The notes below the pieces were generated by a model. That model saw nothing but the letters and a program-made list of their open reading frames with translations. It had not been told where the DNA came from and made no database searches. Below, piece after piece: positions 12,332 through 25,859 of a stretch of DNA of 64,000 nucleotides. This DNA is from Sipunculus nudus (Eukaryota > Annelida > Sipuncula > Golfingiida > Sipunculidae): assembly GCA_026874595.1 (NCBI GenBank), contig CM049320.1, positions 51,226,714 to 51,290,713 on the forward strand. The letters are read 5' to 3'. The translations under genes were made by a program, and so were the position numbers. The first letter of the stretch is position 1. The number at the start of each line of letters is the position of its first letter.

Positions 12332-12526
12332 ATGTCTACCATAGAGAATTTTACAATAGATCTTGAAAAAACTAAAAAGCTTAAAACGAATAATCCATCA
12401 CAAGCTCAGGTAGACGTTCGTATGAGAAAAACTGTCTCGGACGAAGCCGTTTGTTTCCGTTGCCACCGAACCACACGTACAACTGATAATTGCCATGCTA
12501 ACTGGATAAATAAGAGAGAATCCTAA
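12332..12526 (+). pseudogene. Small ORF with degenerate zinc-knuckle spacing
   Basis: A 64-codon ATG frame contains C-x2-C-x9-C followed by H (CFRCHRTTRTTDNCH). The spacing fits a CCHC zinc knuckle, C-x2-C-x4-H-x4-C, with Arg at the His position. This suggests a dead gag-like retroelement fragment. No pol domain follows in an intact frame. Confidence 0.25.
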
Positions 12527-15500
12527 AAAAACAACAACAGACGCATGTGATCAGTTGTCGGATGACACTAGTTCAGAAAATAAAATTCTCATAATAAATA
12601 TATGGACGAGAATGTTCCCATGGCAGGTAAAACACAGGTGCTGACCTGAAGGTAGCAGATATTATTCTATTCAAACATTTTTGTGCCAGCAATAGAAATG
12701 AAAAAAATACCCATTTCAATTCCATGTTCCATTTAAATTGGCACGAAAGTGCTTAACTCACGTTTAAAGGGTCTTCAGCTCGCCCAATTTTTCAAGGATT
12801 ATTTATGCCCCATCTGTGGATTATTACAGTTAAATATTTGGCAACAGGAGAAAAGCAATAACTGAATAACGGAGGTCATGTATTATCCACCAAGCCTATA
12901 GTAATACCTGCTTATAGTGATGTCACAAAAAAAGGGCTCCTATTCATGGGTTTGAAGTGGAGCAACCAATATATTTATAAAATATCTTTATGGATCGCTG
13001 TTCACAATGTTCACTGATAACAATCCTCTAACTTACATTATGTTCTCTGAAAAATGAGATGCAACAGGTAAAACATTGGAATCATAATTGGCTAGCTGCT
13101 CCTTTAACATTCAATGTAATGCCGGCAGACATAACAGCGAAATCGATGTACTTTCAAGAATTCCTCGAATTCTGGACGAGAAGCAAACGTTAAGCCGCCA
13201 ATGTATTACCAATGATGTAATAAAACCTGTTTGTCAATCAGTGACGATATAATCATCTGTAATATGTAGTATTTTTATGACCAATCCAAGGCTGCTCCAT
13301 CCCATGAACCTCCGACAGACATGATTAGAAGTACCTAAGGACAATTTATGGATTCTTATATGAACCCACTCATTGAACATTTTAGAGACGGTTACGTCAT
13401 TAACAGGAAAGACTTGACTCTTCTGGGTCAAGTAATTCTTTTCAGACGAATAGAGAGAAGTATGTTGCGGGGATGACATATTCTATTGTAAACAAACACT
13501 GAATGAAAAAAAAAATCATTATCAAATTGTTATACAAAGCAGTTAATGCCAAGCTGCTTTGTCTGGCATTTTTGACGATGTCGGCCATCTAGGGCCTGAT
13601 GGGTCACTCCATATTAAGCATGACCGTTTTGCTGGATCCAAATTTCTAAAGACATAGATTCCTACATCAAGAATGTCCTCGTTGTATTAGGCATGTGTCT
13701 CCTTCAGGAAAAACCCCTTAAGTGCTTAAAACATCCACATAACCAATGGAGTTCCTGTTTGCTGGCAATCTTGGCCTTTGGCTATCTAAACTTTAATATA
13801 TTCTGGAGATGACCGATAATTTCATTCGCTTTGGCAGTTTCTTGTACCGATACCACTGAAAAAAATTTCAACTAAGATACTTATGTAAAAACACTATTGC
13901 TTTCCAACCCGCATACAGGTATCACGGAAGAGAATTGGAATCTAGAATAATAAAAGTACTTTGCAGACTGGCCACGATCCAATAATCCATTACACTGTAC
14001 CACTCGACAAAAATGGTTTAATTATGGATTATCCTAAGGAAGAGAAAGAGAAAAATTGCACAGGATAGAGCTCTAATTTATGCCTACAATTTTACGAAAA
14101 TAATATGACCGGTTTGATAGCCACCCACGCCTTCCTATTGATCTGGGTACCTGGAACAAACAACAAATTAACAATCAGATTTATGACACATTTATTTCAG
14201 ATCTCAAAGACCAACTTTCCTCTTCGGACGATATGGTTAAGCGTGTATCCCTCTCATGCAGGCATCGTCGCAAACGCTTATATGATAAACGTGCTCGAAA
14301 TCCGGTGCTAGTGATGTCCGGCTGGATATTGGATAACACGTCATGGTACGACAGTACGAGCTAATTGGGGAATAGTTTTAATGAAAATAACCCAAAATCA
14401 CCTATGAGATTATTGTATACCTTTACCTAAACCTTGGGTGACCTTAATTTTGTCTACAAAAATCAGGTTTAATATTTTTGCGTACCCATTCTCCGTGTCT
14501 CTGAATGAGATCATCTATAACATTGCGTTAGAACCCAAGAGATGCTCCCCTCCTGGGCATTTACTCGAGTCTAAGCCACAAAATTTAGCACATCCTCCGT
14601 CGCAACATTGATGTCCTGTAGGTCTTTCATTTGTACCATTTCCCTTTGAAAAATGGAATGATGGAAAAAGGTCAGTTCATGTGGAACGGAGAAATGTGAT
14701 AACAAAATCTGTGCAGGAACAAAGTGGGGACCCTTGAATGCGAGATACAGAAACTTCTAAAACCCTGTCTTGGAACTGTATGGTCTTAGACCAGTCAAAT
14801 TCAATAATAACACAATATGGCAGGAATGTAAATAAATTTTTGATCAATGATTTACTTTTTTCACTTTCACAACACAAGCTTGTACCGAATGTGAGTTCCT
14901 GAGAAAACCGAAAAAGACTGTAAACATACAGCCCCCCCCACCCCCCCCCCCCCAAAAAAAACCAGGTATTTCCATTAGAGGAGAGATTCAGTGCCTGAAA
15001 TATACCCCAAAGAATATGGCCTGTTTTAGCAAGCTGTGGACTTGATATTAACCAAACAGTCCTGCGCACACATTTGATTAGAAGCGAATTTTTTATGTCG
15101 TCTTTCAGGGGATTATTATACCTACTTAACTCTTGAAAGAGGCACAAAACGTTTAAACGAGCTGATAAAATCATGGTCTTTAAGGCAAATATTATACCGA
15201 CAACTCTCAAAATAGGGGCACAATGTTTATATACCGTTTGATTGAACAAAAACTCCATGTGCAGGCTAAACAAACAATGTAGCTTAGCAATATTAAGTAC
15301 TGATAGTAACCAGTTTCAAGTTTACTCTATTACAAAAGTTACAATAATTCTTGAGATATGAGAGGTGCGTGATGACACTTTATCATCTAGCCTAGCTCAA
15401 CGTCATCTACAAAATATGAAGTCCGAGGTGTGAAACATTTTACAATGTGAAGGAAATAATTTAGGGTGATATCCAAGTATAAATTTCACTACGACGTATA

Positions 15501-16335
15501 ATGATCTAATCATGAAATACAGTCTACAATGTAATGGATTTACAAGGAATGTAAGCCACCAAATAATTGAAATTATATTGACCTATAACTAGAACGTACC
15601 CCTCAACCCTGATTTTACCAGCTTGTTCCTGGTTGTGCCCTTGTTAGTTGATGTTAGGAAACTGCAGTCATATTAGCAATAATAACCTTCTTGTTCCTCC
15701 CAAAAGGTTCCACCTTTGTGCTGCAAAATATAATTGCTAGATTTTTATTTTTCACCTACACAATGCATCGCTTGCAAAGTGCATTTTCCTGTTACAATAT
15801 AAATCGCCACCATACCCCGCCACCACCTGTTGAAACAATCATCCGTGTAGAACCGCGTTGCAGGTAGGGGAACATGGGCCTCCGCAACCCCATGGAACTG
15901 TGGTCTGCAATTGTACCACCACATAACGTGATCCCCATGTGCCAGGTAAGCCGCCGGCGTTGTGGGTTATTGCGTCGCATGCATTAATGAGCCGTCGATG
16001 AAATACTCGTGTGCTCGTAATAGTGAATAGTTAATGTTGCATCTTTGACAGCCTAGCTAGTCAAAAGATCTTGCGTAATTTTACACCTTACAATTCCAAC
16101 TTGTCCCAGGAAATACATATGAGTATTATAAATGAGTCTAGGTTGATACCAAAGAAAACAATACTCTGGCAAGGTCATCTAGCTGATTGTATCCCAAGAC
16201 AAAGTCGGGGGATAGTATGGTTTCAGGATAGACGCCTAGCCGCCGCAGAGAGATCTTTTGGGCGAGATAACTCGAGAAAGCTTTCACTGGTCTTTGCATG
16301 GTATTGACATGTCCATAGATAGGTATGAGCACGAA
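12527..16335. other. Long intergenic stretch without a supported gene
   Basis: Mostly unique AT-rich sequence. A minus-strand frame of 198 codons at 14677-15273 crosses a homopolymer (C-rich tract at 14,932-14,954) and has no recognisable domain; I do not call it. Around 14,180-14,370 a short basic plus-strand frame resembles decayed transposon coding sequence, unassigned. Confidence 0.4.
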
Positions 16336-16339
16336 GCCT

Positions 16340-17150
16340 ATTAAAATGGATTCATGGCCTTTATTTGGTGGATGACCTTGACATTGAAAAGATCCATTTC
16401 AGGGGAAAATCACAAAAATTCTTAATATCTGAAGAAATATTGCATTGATTGATCTAAAACCAAGTGGACTGAAGATCTTGGAAAGTGTTGTTATGTACCG
16501 GGAAATGGTGGCGCCACCTTTTTATCCTTTTCTTGTTTTTGTGACCTTGACCTTGAATATTGCCATGTATGGAAAAAATAACACGAAATCATAATTATCT
16601 CAATAAGGGATGCATGAATTGGTCCAAGAGTCAAATTGACCGAATATCTTGGATAGCTTTGTCTTCTGCGGAAGACAGGTGGCGCCATCGTCTGCCCTTT
16701 TCTTGTTTTCGCGCCTTCTAATACTCCATCATTGCCACTAACAGTACTGTGAGCATTATTCGGAAAAAAATGGTTCGATTGTACTAAAATTATGCATGTC
16801 CATTTATCTTGGATAACCCAATCTTCTATTCAAGACTGATTGTGCCATCTGCAGTCGTTTCTGTGAGGCGTCCATCCGTACATAACCTTAAAGTCATAAC
16901 TCGGTAGTGGTTCAAGGTATTGGACTGAAATTTGTCATTTACATCCATCTTTGAGAGTTTTCTCATAAAGGTGACAGGCGGGTTTCACCCCCTTCCCGTT
17001 TTTACAATATAAATTAATGCCCTTTTCTCAGGAATGATATGCTCTATTGGCCTGAAACTCTGCTTGTTAATAGATCTTAGATACCTCCATCTCATAATCA
17101 ATACTGGTGGCGCCAGCTGCAATAGGTCTTTTTTGTGGCGTCTATCGGAA
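16340..17150. repeat. Diverged ~170-bp tandem repeat
   Basis: GGTGGCGCCA-type words followed by TTTTCTTGTTTT recur at ~16507, 16679, 16848 (degenerate) and 17105. Spacings are ~170 bp, then a ~257-bp interval with a degenerate unit between. Non-coding. Confidence 0.6.
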
Positions 17151-17259
17151 ATCCAGATTTTATTATTTCAAATAGAACGTGCACTGGGGGATTAACATAT
17201 TTCGATTTCACAAGCAATCACATATGTTAAATTTATTCAGAATATGGCAAAGAGGTACC

Positions 17260-18290
17260 AGTTATCTTTCCAGCCCTTCAAACAACTCTTTTAAGTGAAT
17301 TCCGTCCCTCGGCATTGATGCTTCTTCCGCACACATTGATAAAGAGGATCAATACACTCTACAATAACTTTTCTATAAAGTTCCTGCACCGGTAAGGATT
17401 GACCAAACTTTAAGACTCTTTAGAAAGCACAGCCCCTGTTCTTTTTTTAACAGAAATGTACATGTTCCTCTCACTTCAATTTGCTGATATACGATTACAT
17501 TATTCTATTGCAGAATTATTAATTTCTACGGCAAGATCTCTGATCTTTTACGCGGAAAATCGATAATCATGTCCTTGGTTTTCCCAATATCAATTCAAAG
17601 TTTTTTTGAGAGCACCACGTAGTTCAGTGTCTGATTAATGACGGTATTCACTTTCGTTACTTCCTCGGATAAGCCTTGAAACGGTTGTGTCATCTGCTCA
17701 CAATATCTATGTAAATAAAGAAAATGATGTTGGTAATAATACACAGCTCGGGGGGGGGGGGGCATTAGTGTTTGAAGACAGTTCTTTAGAAATGTGATGA
17801 CTGACATTAACTATTTGTGGACGATTCTATAAAAGTCTATTATCCATATACATATTTCATTATGTTATAGTTCCTTTTATCTTAGAATTAGTTTCGTAGG
17901 AAGAATTGTATTGAATTGAAAACTTTAATAAATAAAGACAATTCCAGTGTAAGTAGACCGAGATGTTTGAGAGTATTAAGCAGTGTTATCGAAACGGCGC
18001 CGTCCGTGGAACGGTTGCTGCGATAAGCGAACTGGAAACAATAATTTAGACTATTTTCGAAAAGCTCTTTACAATAACTGACGGCATTTTTGGGGGGCTG
18101 GGATGATAAAAGATTGTTTAAAAATGTCCGGCACGGTGCTTGTTCGAAAGGACCAGTTGAAAAGTAATGTGAACGTAAGGGACAGTTCGTTTGCTAAGAT
18201 TCGCAGTTGAAGCGGTAGCATCCTCTCGGATCCAGCGGCTTTTCGCACGTTTAAACCAGCGGAGACCCTCTTTATTCCCAAAGTTCATTC
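17260..18290 (-). mobile_element. Degenerate LINE (RT domain and C-terminus), minus strand
   Basis: Read on the minus strand, 18281-18069 encodes an N-terminal RT block typical of non-LTR elements: a Lys-Ala-Ala-Gly position equivalent to KAPGPD, then a region ending in IIPAPQK. At 18060-17930 an FAYR.NRST block follows. At 17830-17600 a remnant of the RPQ.V to tGaPQG to YADDT region survives with frameshifts and a G homopolymer. At 17480-17270 a C-terminal basic/aromatic tail remains. The layout resembles Rex1/CR1-like clades. Frameshifts and stops make it inactive. It lies just outside the left end of the large inverted repeat. Confidence 0.7.
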
Positions 18291-18854
18291 ACAAATGACG
18301 CAGGGCTACCATAGTGCACCTTTGCAGCAGGGGTTCCGCCACGATCGAAACGGAAATGAAATTAATTAAGCTTTACTGGTATAAATATGACGCTTAATCT
18401 GACATCAGCCACAGCACAAAGGTCATCGTTTCTATGTAACGTAGCACATAGGTCGTCGCATGGATCACGTAGCACAAAGGTTATCGTATCTAGGTCGGAA
18501 GTGAGCCATTTGTGAATATGCAAGGAAAGGTTACCATTACATTGTCATAAGAAAACTAAGAAACTGAGATAAGGCATATAACATTCAAAACTAGTGCCTC
18601 ATAAGTTGAATGCAATAACTGACTTTTTTCACCCATTCAATATCCCAGGTTTCATTCATGCTTTGATACCTGTGTGCCTTTTTTTTTTTTTGGTTGGAAT
18701 ATTTAAAAAACTACAGACATAATGAAATTTTAGACTGCTTCATGAGAGAATTAAAAGTTTAATTAATTTAATTAAAAAAAAGTTCTTTGCTATCTAGTAT
18801 CGACTGTTTCACACAAACATACAATTTTATACACACATGCACACACACACACAC
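18291..18854. other. Left outer flank of the inverted repeat
   Basis: Contains short imperfect repeats of GTAGCACAAAGGTCATCG type at 18,410-18,500 and a CA-rich tract at 18,836-18,855 where homology to the other arm begins. No gene seen. Confidence 0.5.
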
Positions 18855-20309
18855 ATATATGTGTGGCTGTGTGTATAGATATAGGCTTGTGGATCATTAG
18901 CCCACCATGCAGCCACCCCTGGTCCGGTCACATCTTTAGTAAACACCCATGCGGATGATATCGCACTGACTACCAATGATTATCAGAAACACTGTTTGTT
19001 GAATTTGGGTGAAAATATCAAGAACTTGACTTAACATTTACTTTTATATACTGTTGTGAAAGAGTATGTAGGTCGGTGTCATTTTGGTTGTTATAAGCGA
19101 GGCAAATAGCAATGTTAAGACATATTGTTTTTCATCAAGGTTTATGGTTAAATTGAATCAAAGTGACAATTTTTAGAAAACTGCGCATATTGCTATAACG
19201 CAATATCAATATAAAGGAACGGTTTGCATGTACGCAAAAATAGCATTTGAGATTAATTCCTTATCAAAACGCGATGGCGCCAATAAATTCTAGAAAATAA
19301 CATAAATATCAACCAACAGTTCACCAGGACAAGAGAGTCACATGTCACCGCTTGAGGCTAAATTTGAACCATATTTTCTGAAAACTGTGATGTTATTGCG
19401 TAACGGAGGAAATGAGCCCAAAAGGACATTGCAACGTGATCATGATTGCATAGGTCAAAGTCATATCACACAGTTTGAATTATATCATACGCTAAAAGAC
19501 AGTGATACTTTGTTTCTGTGCAGGCGATATGCCATCGCTGTCAGTTCTTATGCAAATAAAACTAGTACGTAAACATATCGGGAAGTCATGTGAAAATTAG
19601 TGTCCCCTTTGTGAAGTGGCTTAAAAAACCTCAGTTTTTTAGTTTAACATATGTGTTTTGTTAGAACACCGCGACCACTACAAAACATATATTTTAATTT
19701 GACCATTCAAGGCATGTTGCTTTTGTAATACTGGTGTTGCTATCATTTTCGTAGTAGTAGTAGAAGAGGTAGTAGTAGTAGTAGTAGTAGTGTTTCAAGA
19801 AAAGTTTTTAAAACATACAAACCCGGTGCTCAAATGTTGTAGACTTCTGGTATCAAACGCTGCAGGTTTTCGCTAGATTTCTTTTTACTATGATATATTC
19901 TTAAGTTTAAGAAGGAGACTTGGGGGGAGGTGAGAAAAATATTTGTCAAACAAACATATGCCAACACACGTCATGTCATATTAAATGCCCTTGTTAGCAG
20001 TATGTTATCCATTTCCCTAATTACCCATGCACTTGCACTGATTTCCTCGGCCAACTCAGGTAAATATTTGTCCGTAGCGCTCTCACATTTACGCCGGAGT
20101 GGTTTTATTGTCAAGACGTTGGGCTCAGACTATTTGCCATAATTTATTTAATTCCAGCAAATGACCCAACGAGTCCCCTTCTTTGTATCGATCAACTACA
20201 ATTCCACCTGTATTTATATGTGTGTAAGAGGGTTAGGGTAATTTATAGGTTTTTAGGTTTTCTGTTTCACCATTATATATTTTTTATTCAAACGATTTTT
20301 TTGTTCAAT

Positions 20310-20505
20310 AATAAGGCTTTGTTCACTGGTATGAGGGCCTGACCTTGTTCTACAGATCACCTTGGAAGTACGTAAATGAAACGTGACACCTAGAGAGGGG
20401 CGACTACAACCCACTCTAATAGCCACACCGAGAATAGAACCAAGGTCGCAAGCCGAGCGTTTTACCACGCGACTGTCAGGTCCCCATACGTCTTCTTCTA
20501 GAGAC
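20310..20505 (-). mobile_element. tRNA-derived SINE (full head), minus strand
   Basis: On the minus strand a tRNA-like head has an A box (GCGTGGTAAAACGC) and a B box (GGTTCTATTCTC), followed by a conserved body with GGGTTGTAGTCGCCCCTC and ending near CTCATACCAGTGA. The partner in the right arm (60,635-60,790) has body and B box but no A box. Insertion therefore predates the arm duplication. Confidence 0.75.
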
Positions 20506-22085
20506 AGTCCAAAATTATGAACACTATAATGCTCACGTTTATTAAGTTTCGTAGTCCTCATTTGAGCAGGGGATGTTTTTAACTTGTGAATAATTCAAGT
20601 CATTTTTTTTCTGTACCAAATGCTTTGAAGATACAACAGTGTTAATAAATAACTTACACTGTAGTTCTTTGGTATAAAATACACACATAATATACGTATT
20701 TACTTTTTATTCAAAACTATTTTTTTTCGTCGAAGGGTCCTGGAAGCGACACGGCGTATGTTTACAAAAGGTTATTTTTAAGCCTTACAACAACAAAGTA
20801 TGATACGCTTATATTTATAAACGACATATAAATCCCCCTGGATTGTAATTGGTTCTTAACGACAGGATCGCGCCACACTGAAAATTTATTGTCATTATAG
20901 CTTGGCATGCAGTTCAAGCAAATACTGTAGTTGCCTTTATATCGGCGGGGCTGCATTTTCGCGTTTTTTTTTTTTATTTTTAAAACTTTCACGGGGTTCC
21001 TTTTTCGCGCTCTGTCATTAGTAGTGGTATATTTTACTTATCAAATATACACATTTTTAAAATGTACTGACCAAATTATTTCATAAATCGCTGATTTCAC
21101 ATTTATCAATTATATGCCCGCTATTTCTCTGTCAGGATATCGCATGTTTGAACAACCACGGACGGCTGAGCCGACGCGTGCAGGAAGCATTGACCACGCT
21201 GGCTGTAAATAGTTCAGGTCCTATTCTCAATCAAAGCAACTCAGATGCCAGTTAAGGTGTGAGAAACCAACCTGTGACTACACAACCGTGCTATCAGTTT
21301 AGGGAAACTGTCTTGATAAGGCCAGTATTAGGGTTATCAAACATAGCTTGGCGGGTCATTGGATTTCGGTTGTGACATCGGCCTTAGTCCTTAATACAGA
21401 TACAAGGTGGCGCTACCCTAGCAGCTACGTTCACTTTTTTCGGTTGCAAATTTTATTCACTAATAATAACAAAATACGACACAATGTGAAAGAGTACCTA
21501 CTATTAAATAATCATTTTAAGTGCCACTGAATGTCATAGCTTTGCACACATACACATGAAATGAATCCGATAGGAGTCACTAGTTGAAAGAAAGGTGAAA
21601 AACGTGCATGCGTGTATATTACTACCGGGAACGCATTGACACTTTCTAGTCGTGCTGGGAGGATGGGAAAAATGCAAAAGGTCACGGTTTTCGTATCAAA
21701 GCAAAACGATACTACTACAAATGACCCCCGTTATTCTCCATGAATCACATTAAGTTGAAGTAAATACACCAGGAACGATGGACATCACTGCGTTGCTGAA
21801 GATTAATCACGAATATCGGCAGTATCTAAAGTTTATGCTCATGGCCTGGTATGCATTCAAATCTGCGTGGTTTCAATTTCGCGGTCACAGGGCATCCGCG
21901 AACAACGCGAATTTGAAGCCACCACGAATAAGAAGGCAACCACAGTATGCGAGCTGCAATTTTAAAGATGTATGCACCTGTAAGCGTATAGATTACATGG
22001 ATCGGTGTCTTCATTTCTATCCTCATGCCAATTACATGACAAAAAGCCTGAAAACATTAACACTGAAATACTTAATCAAGTGGAT
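20506..22085. other. Left-arm-only segment (~1.6 kb)
   Basis: Flanking sequences at 20,490 and 22,095 are adjacent in the right arm at ~60,635. The complete SINE head is present only here, so a deletion in the right arm is the simpler reading. No gene or repeat family recognised inside. Confidence 0.6.
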
Positions 22086-22929
22086 AGCTAATCCAGTACA
22101 TCTAGAGCCAGGCGCCGCTGCCATCTTGCGCAGTCGGCAGCCGTGTCAAGATCAAGCAGAGTATATCAGCACCACCGCCGATATTTCATTAAGCCGAAGG
22201 AATCGAATTTTGTGCAGCTTAGTTTGGCTTTAGAAAATTTATTTTTAGAAACAGATCCTTTACAATTAAAAATGCCGGAAACAAATGTTCATGTTTTGTT
22301 TATTTTTATTCTTTGTTGCTGAAAGGAGACGGTGTGTTTGTTTAAATATGAAAGTGTTGATTTATGAAACAACCAGGATAAACTAAACTCGACATATAGT
22401 CATAACTAGTTAAATGTAAAATCAATGCAATATGTCACACGTAATATAAATAAAACAATTGCTTTGTAACATCGTTAAATGAAAAGGCTTTCAGGCTTTC
22501 AAGGCTTTGCAAGCCGAGGGCACGCCACGAAACTCGGCTTTCTCTCAAAATCAGGCGTTTGTTTGTCAAGGCCAGCCACATTGTGTGGCTAACACGGCCT
22601 CGGGATCTACGTACTACCTTATATTCTCCGCATAATCCCTCGTTCCCTTTTATACTGGATTTATCTTTAATGAACGAAACATAAATATGAAAAAAAAAGG
22701 AATATATTTCTCAATGGGGAAATATTTCTGACAGGTGTTGTCATCCAGTGATTTTTTTTAATTTAGGTCTTTATAATTGTCCATGTTTTAGAATTTAGGT
22801 CATAACAATATTGTTTTTATGATCTAAATATATTTTGGGGAATGAACACCACAAATTCCCTGTAAATATTTTCTAAAATGTATATAAAATGGACTTAATT
22901 AGGCGAATCAATGATTTAGGAAAAGGATG

Positions 22930-23120
22930 GGTCCATCCTAGAAGGACTAATACCAAAGCCAAATAACACTCTCAGGTTCAGGAGAGGAAGGGGGTCCAGG
23001 CCGCAAAAAAAAAAAAGGCTTGAACCCCTTACAAATAGGTTGCGATGGCTAAAATAAAGGGGAGGGGGTCCGAACCCTGGATCCGCCTCTGACAGAAACA
23101 CCATTTCAAGAATTGAAGCA
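22930..23120 (-). mobile_element. Short interspersed repeat ending GAGGCGGATCCAGG
   Basis: A minus-strand block beginning with GAGGCGGATCCAGG contains G/C homopolymer runs and TTTGTAAGGGGTTC. The related right-arm block is 59,630-59,860. A similar GCGGATCCAGGATTT end occurs at 58,245-58,262. Unclassified MITE or SINE. Confidence 0.45.
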
Positions 23121-23219
23121 GATTAAAAAAAAAAAAAATTCCTAGGAGAGTTGGCCAAAGTCCAGGTATTGTGTCTCGTCCGGTGAAAAACAAACAAACG
23201 AATGTGCCTTTTAGGGGGT

Positions 23220-23375
23220 TCTCGGTGGTTCTGCCTAGCAATGGGAACGATTACCCACCCAGGGCCCGCAGGTGCAGATGTAAGGCAGGATATAAGATAA
23301 AGAGAAAGCGTATGATACCTCACTGTCATGAGTCAGAAACCGGAATGGACCGCTGCAGATGTACATATATACGGA
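23220..23375 (+). mobile_element. SINE body/tail fragment
   Basis: Shares the text GCAATGGGRA, then a CCCGCAG block, then CTGTCA, then CGGAATGGA with the full SINE at 58,850-59,170 and the intron SINEs at 32.8 and 52.9 kb. The head is missing. Confidence 0.5.
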
Positions 23376-23399
23376 GTTAAGATAACACTAAAATGGAGG

Positions 23400-24060
23400 C
23401 ATATATCTTATAAATGTATGAAAAAATATATTGATATCTTGATCTTCCTTAAAAAAAAGGCCTACAGGCCTAATGGGAACCTGTGCACTGGGATATACAC
23501 AAGGTATAATGCTTCAGTGCTGGACCATTACTTTTCAAGTACATGTGTAACATGTATGTGAACAATGCAAGTACTAAACATTTCAAACAAGAACCAATAA
23601 CACAAACACCACTGCTGAAATTCTAGCATGGGCGGACACAACACAAAAATGATTGTATCTGGCATCCCCAGTCAAAATTGGCAGCCAAAGCTATAAACAG
23701 ATCCAGAATCGTCTTTGGCCTGTTGCCAAATATGAAATAATTGGCAGTCTGCCAAGCTATTTATAGATACACACATAATCTTGACCTGTTGGAAAGTCTA
23801 GTTACACATACTGAAAGATTTAGGCTTTAAGGACTTTTTAAGTTGATGCATTCATAAGATTTAAAAAAAATGTTTAGAAAAATAAAAGATGCAGTCCTTT
23901 TATTTTTAATGGTCTAATAATTGTGCCAAAAGTCATTTAAGTAAACTTGAACGAAGGCCACCTCAAAACATATTTGTGCAATGTTACATAAATTAAAACA
24001 ACAGTTCTGCAGAAGGAGACTATTGCAGCCCTGAATTTTGATGGCCTCATTTCCAACTAG
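23400..24060. other. Left-arm-only unique sequence
   Basis: No gene recognised. It includes two related words (GCAGCCAAAGCTAT and GCAGTCTGCCAAGCTAT) around 23,680-23,760 suggesting a short old repeat. Confidence 0.4.
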
Positions 24061-24119
24061 TTCGGGAGCTGAGGGGGGGACTTGTGTGCAATCGTATGTC
24101 CCCTAATTTCGACTTCTGA

Positions 24120-24780
24120 TCCAGGTAGGACAGCTTTAGAGGAGCAAAAAACTTGGGAAGACATCCTGGATCGCGGGCACTAAGGATGAAATTCAAGATG
24201 GCGTCCACGATGGCCGCCGAACCATTGATGCATACATAACTCGAAAAGTAATTGGGCTAGGGGATCGATTTTGGTGTCTTTGCCTATGTTTTCAGGGGGT
24301 CAAGAAATCCATTTAAACCATTTCTAAGACAGTACGGTATTTGGTTACGGTGATATTCAATACGGCTGCCAATATGGCCGCCATACCATAAAATCGTACA
24401 TAACTCAAAACGAAATTGAGGTAGGGGGTTGATTTTTGTGTTATCGTCTATGTTTTTCAGGGCCCAGGAGACTATTTAAATTTTCTTCAAGAAAATTAAT
24501 GTTTTTGATTCTGGGGCTATTTAGTATGGCTGTCAATATGGCCATTATACATTTGAACATATATGACACTCCATGTGGTCATGGTCAAAGAATCTACTGA
24601 AACCAACTCCAAGACAATACCGTCTTTTGTTATGGTGATATTCAATGATATTCAATATGGCTGCAAATATGCCTTCTTAACAGTTGAGTCATGTCTGACA
24701 AGCCAAGAAATTAAGGTTCGGGATTCAGTTTTGTATCTTTGCCTATGTTTTCAAAGTCTGATTTTGAAATTATTTTGGTG
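24120..24780 (+). repeat. Satellite B array (~163 bp), forward
   Basis: Words like TTTGCCTATGTTTTCAGG recur at 24,271, 24,434 and 24,733, and GGCTGCCAATATGGCCGCCA variants recur between them. The unit is ~150-163 bp, about four copies. It is the inverted partner of 27,090-28,545; the outer ends of both contain ACATCCTGGATCG. Confidence 0.85.
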
Positions 24781-24784
24781 TTAG

Positions 24785-25610
24785 TTAACATTAGCTGTCA
24801 ATATAAGTTTCTTTGATAATTGCTAAAATTCATGTACATCTAACATATTGTGTGCCCAAATCATGTTCTTTCACAAGTCTTAGAGAACATAGGTCCCATT
24901 GACTTTATTTTTTATGTCCAAGGAGAAATTACAATGACCTCCCTTTACCTTAGCTAAGACTTTTTTTATATCAAACATTAAAGAATGATGCCCTGTCTGA
25001 CTTTTTGGGTGCTCAAAATTAGATTTGTTGCTTGTAGCTCACAAAATATAGATCACCGTGACCCAGTTTCAATTGTTGATGGTAATTTAGGGTGGACCTA
25101 AAATTTTATGTGAGAAGATTCTAGGTCAAACTGTATTGAATTGTACCAATCTGACTTTCAGTGTTAAATTCGGGTTTTTCCATTATCTCACGGCTTAAGA
25201 TCACAGTGATCTAGTTTAGGGATTCGACAAAAAAATTTTCCAAAGACCTCTTTGGATGTTAAATTAGAATGCTCTAAGAACCTAATTTCAGGTTTCAAAG
25301 GAAATTTGCCCTGAACTTACCTGGATGTTAGGTTATAATATTCTAGGGTTTACGGACACCATTTAAACTCAGTCAGACTGTCTGGGTGTTCAAGATCATA
25401 GTTTAGCCCTGTAGCTTGCAGAATATGTGTCAAAGAATTAACTTTAGATTTCCTTGAAGATATTTCCTGAAGTTCCTATGTTGCTGTAGAGGATTCTGGG
25501 CCTATTCGATACTACAAGTGCCTATCTGACATTCAGGGTGCACAAATCATTATTTTTTGTTCCTATAGCCGGTAGAATATAAATCACAGTGACCTATTTT
25601 TTTTAAGGAT
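24785..25610 (-). repeat. Satellite A array (~150 bp), reverse orientation
   Basis: On the minus strand the GGTCACNGTGAYCTATATT and TTTTGAGCACCC words of the 3.8-5.0 kb array recur about five times. The orientation is opposite to that array. Confidence 0.8.
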
Positions 25611-25859
25611 AATTACCTAGGCAAATGACGTACAGTTTGCTGAGCTAAAAGAACAACAAACATGAATAAATAACATTACTTGAAACAAATCCAGAGCAAA
25701 AGATGTTCTGCCAGTAGAACAATCGCATATGGCAACAGGCTGTGTTGTTGGTGTCATGAAACAGATGATAAAAATCAGTGTTACCTCCTTTAGGGAACTA
25801 CTTGAACAGTTCCTGGGATTGGTGCTCGGATATGTGTCAAATTGCACAAGTTTCATTTT

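Noticed and set aside
14677-15273. 198-codon minus-strand ORF
   Set aside because: Longest ORF in the window but no domain, no splice context, and it runs through a C/G homopolymer.
20253-20561. tRNA gene suggested by A and B boxes
   Set aside because: No clover-leaf acceptor stem seen; boxes are followed by a SINE body shared with the right arm.
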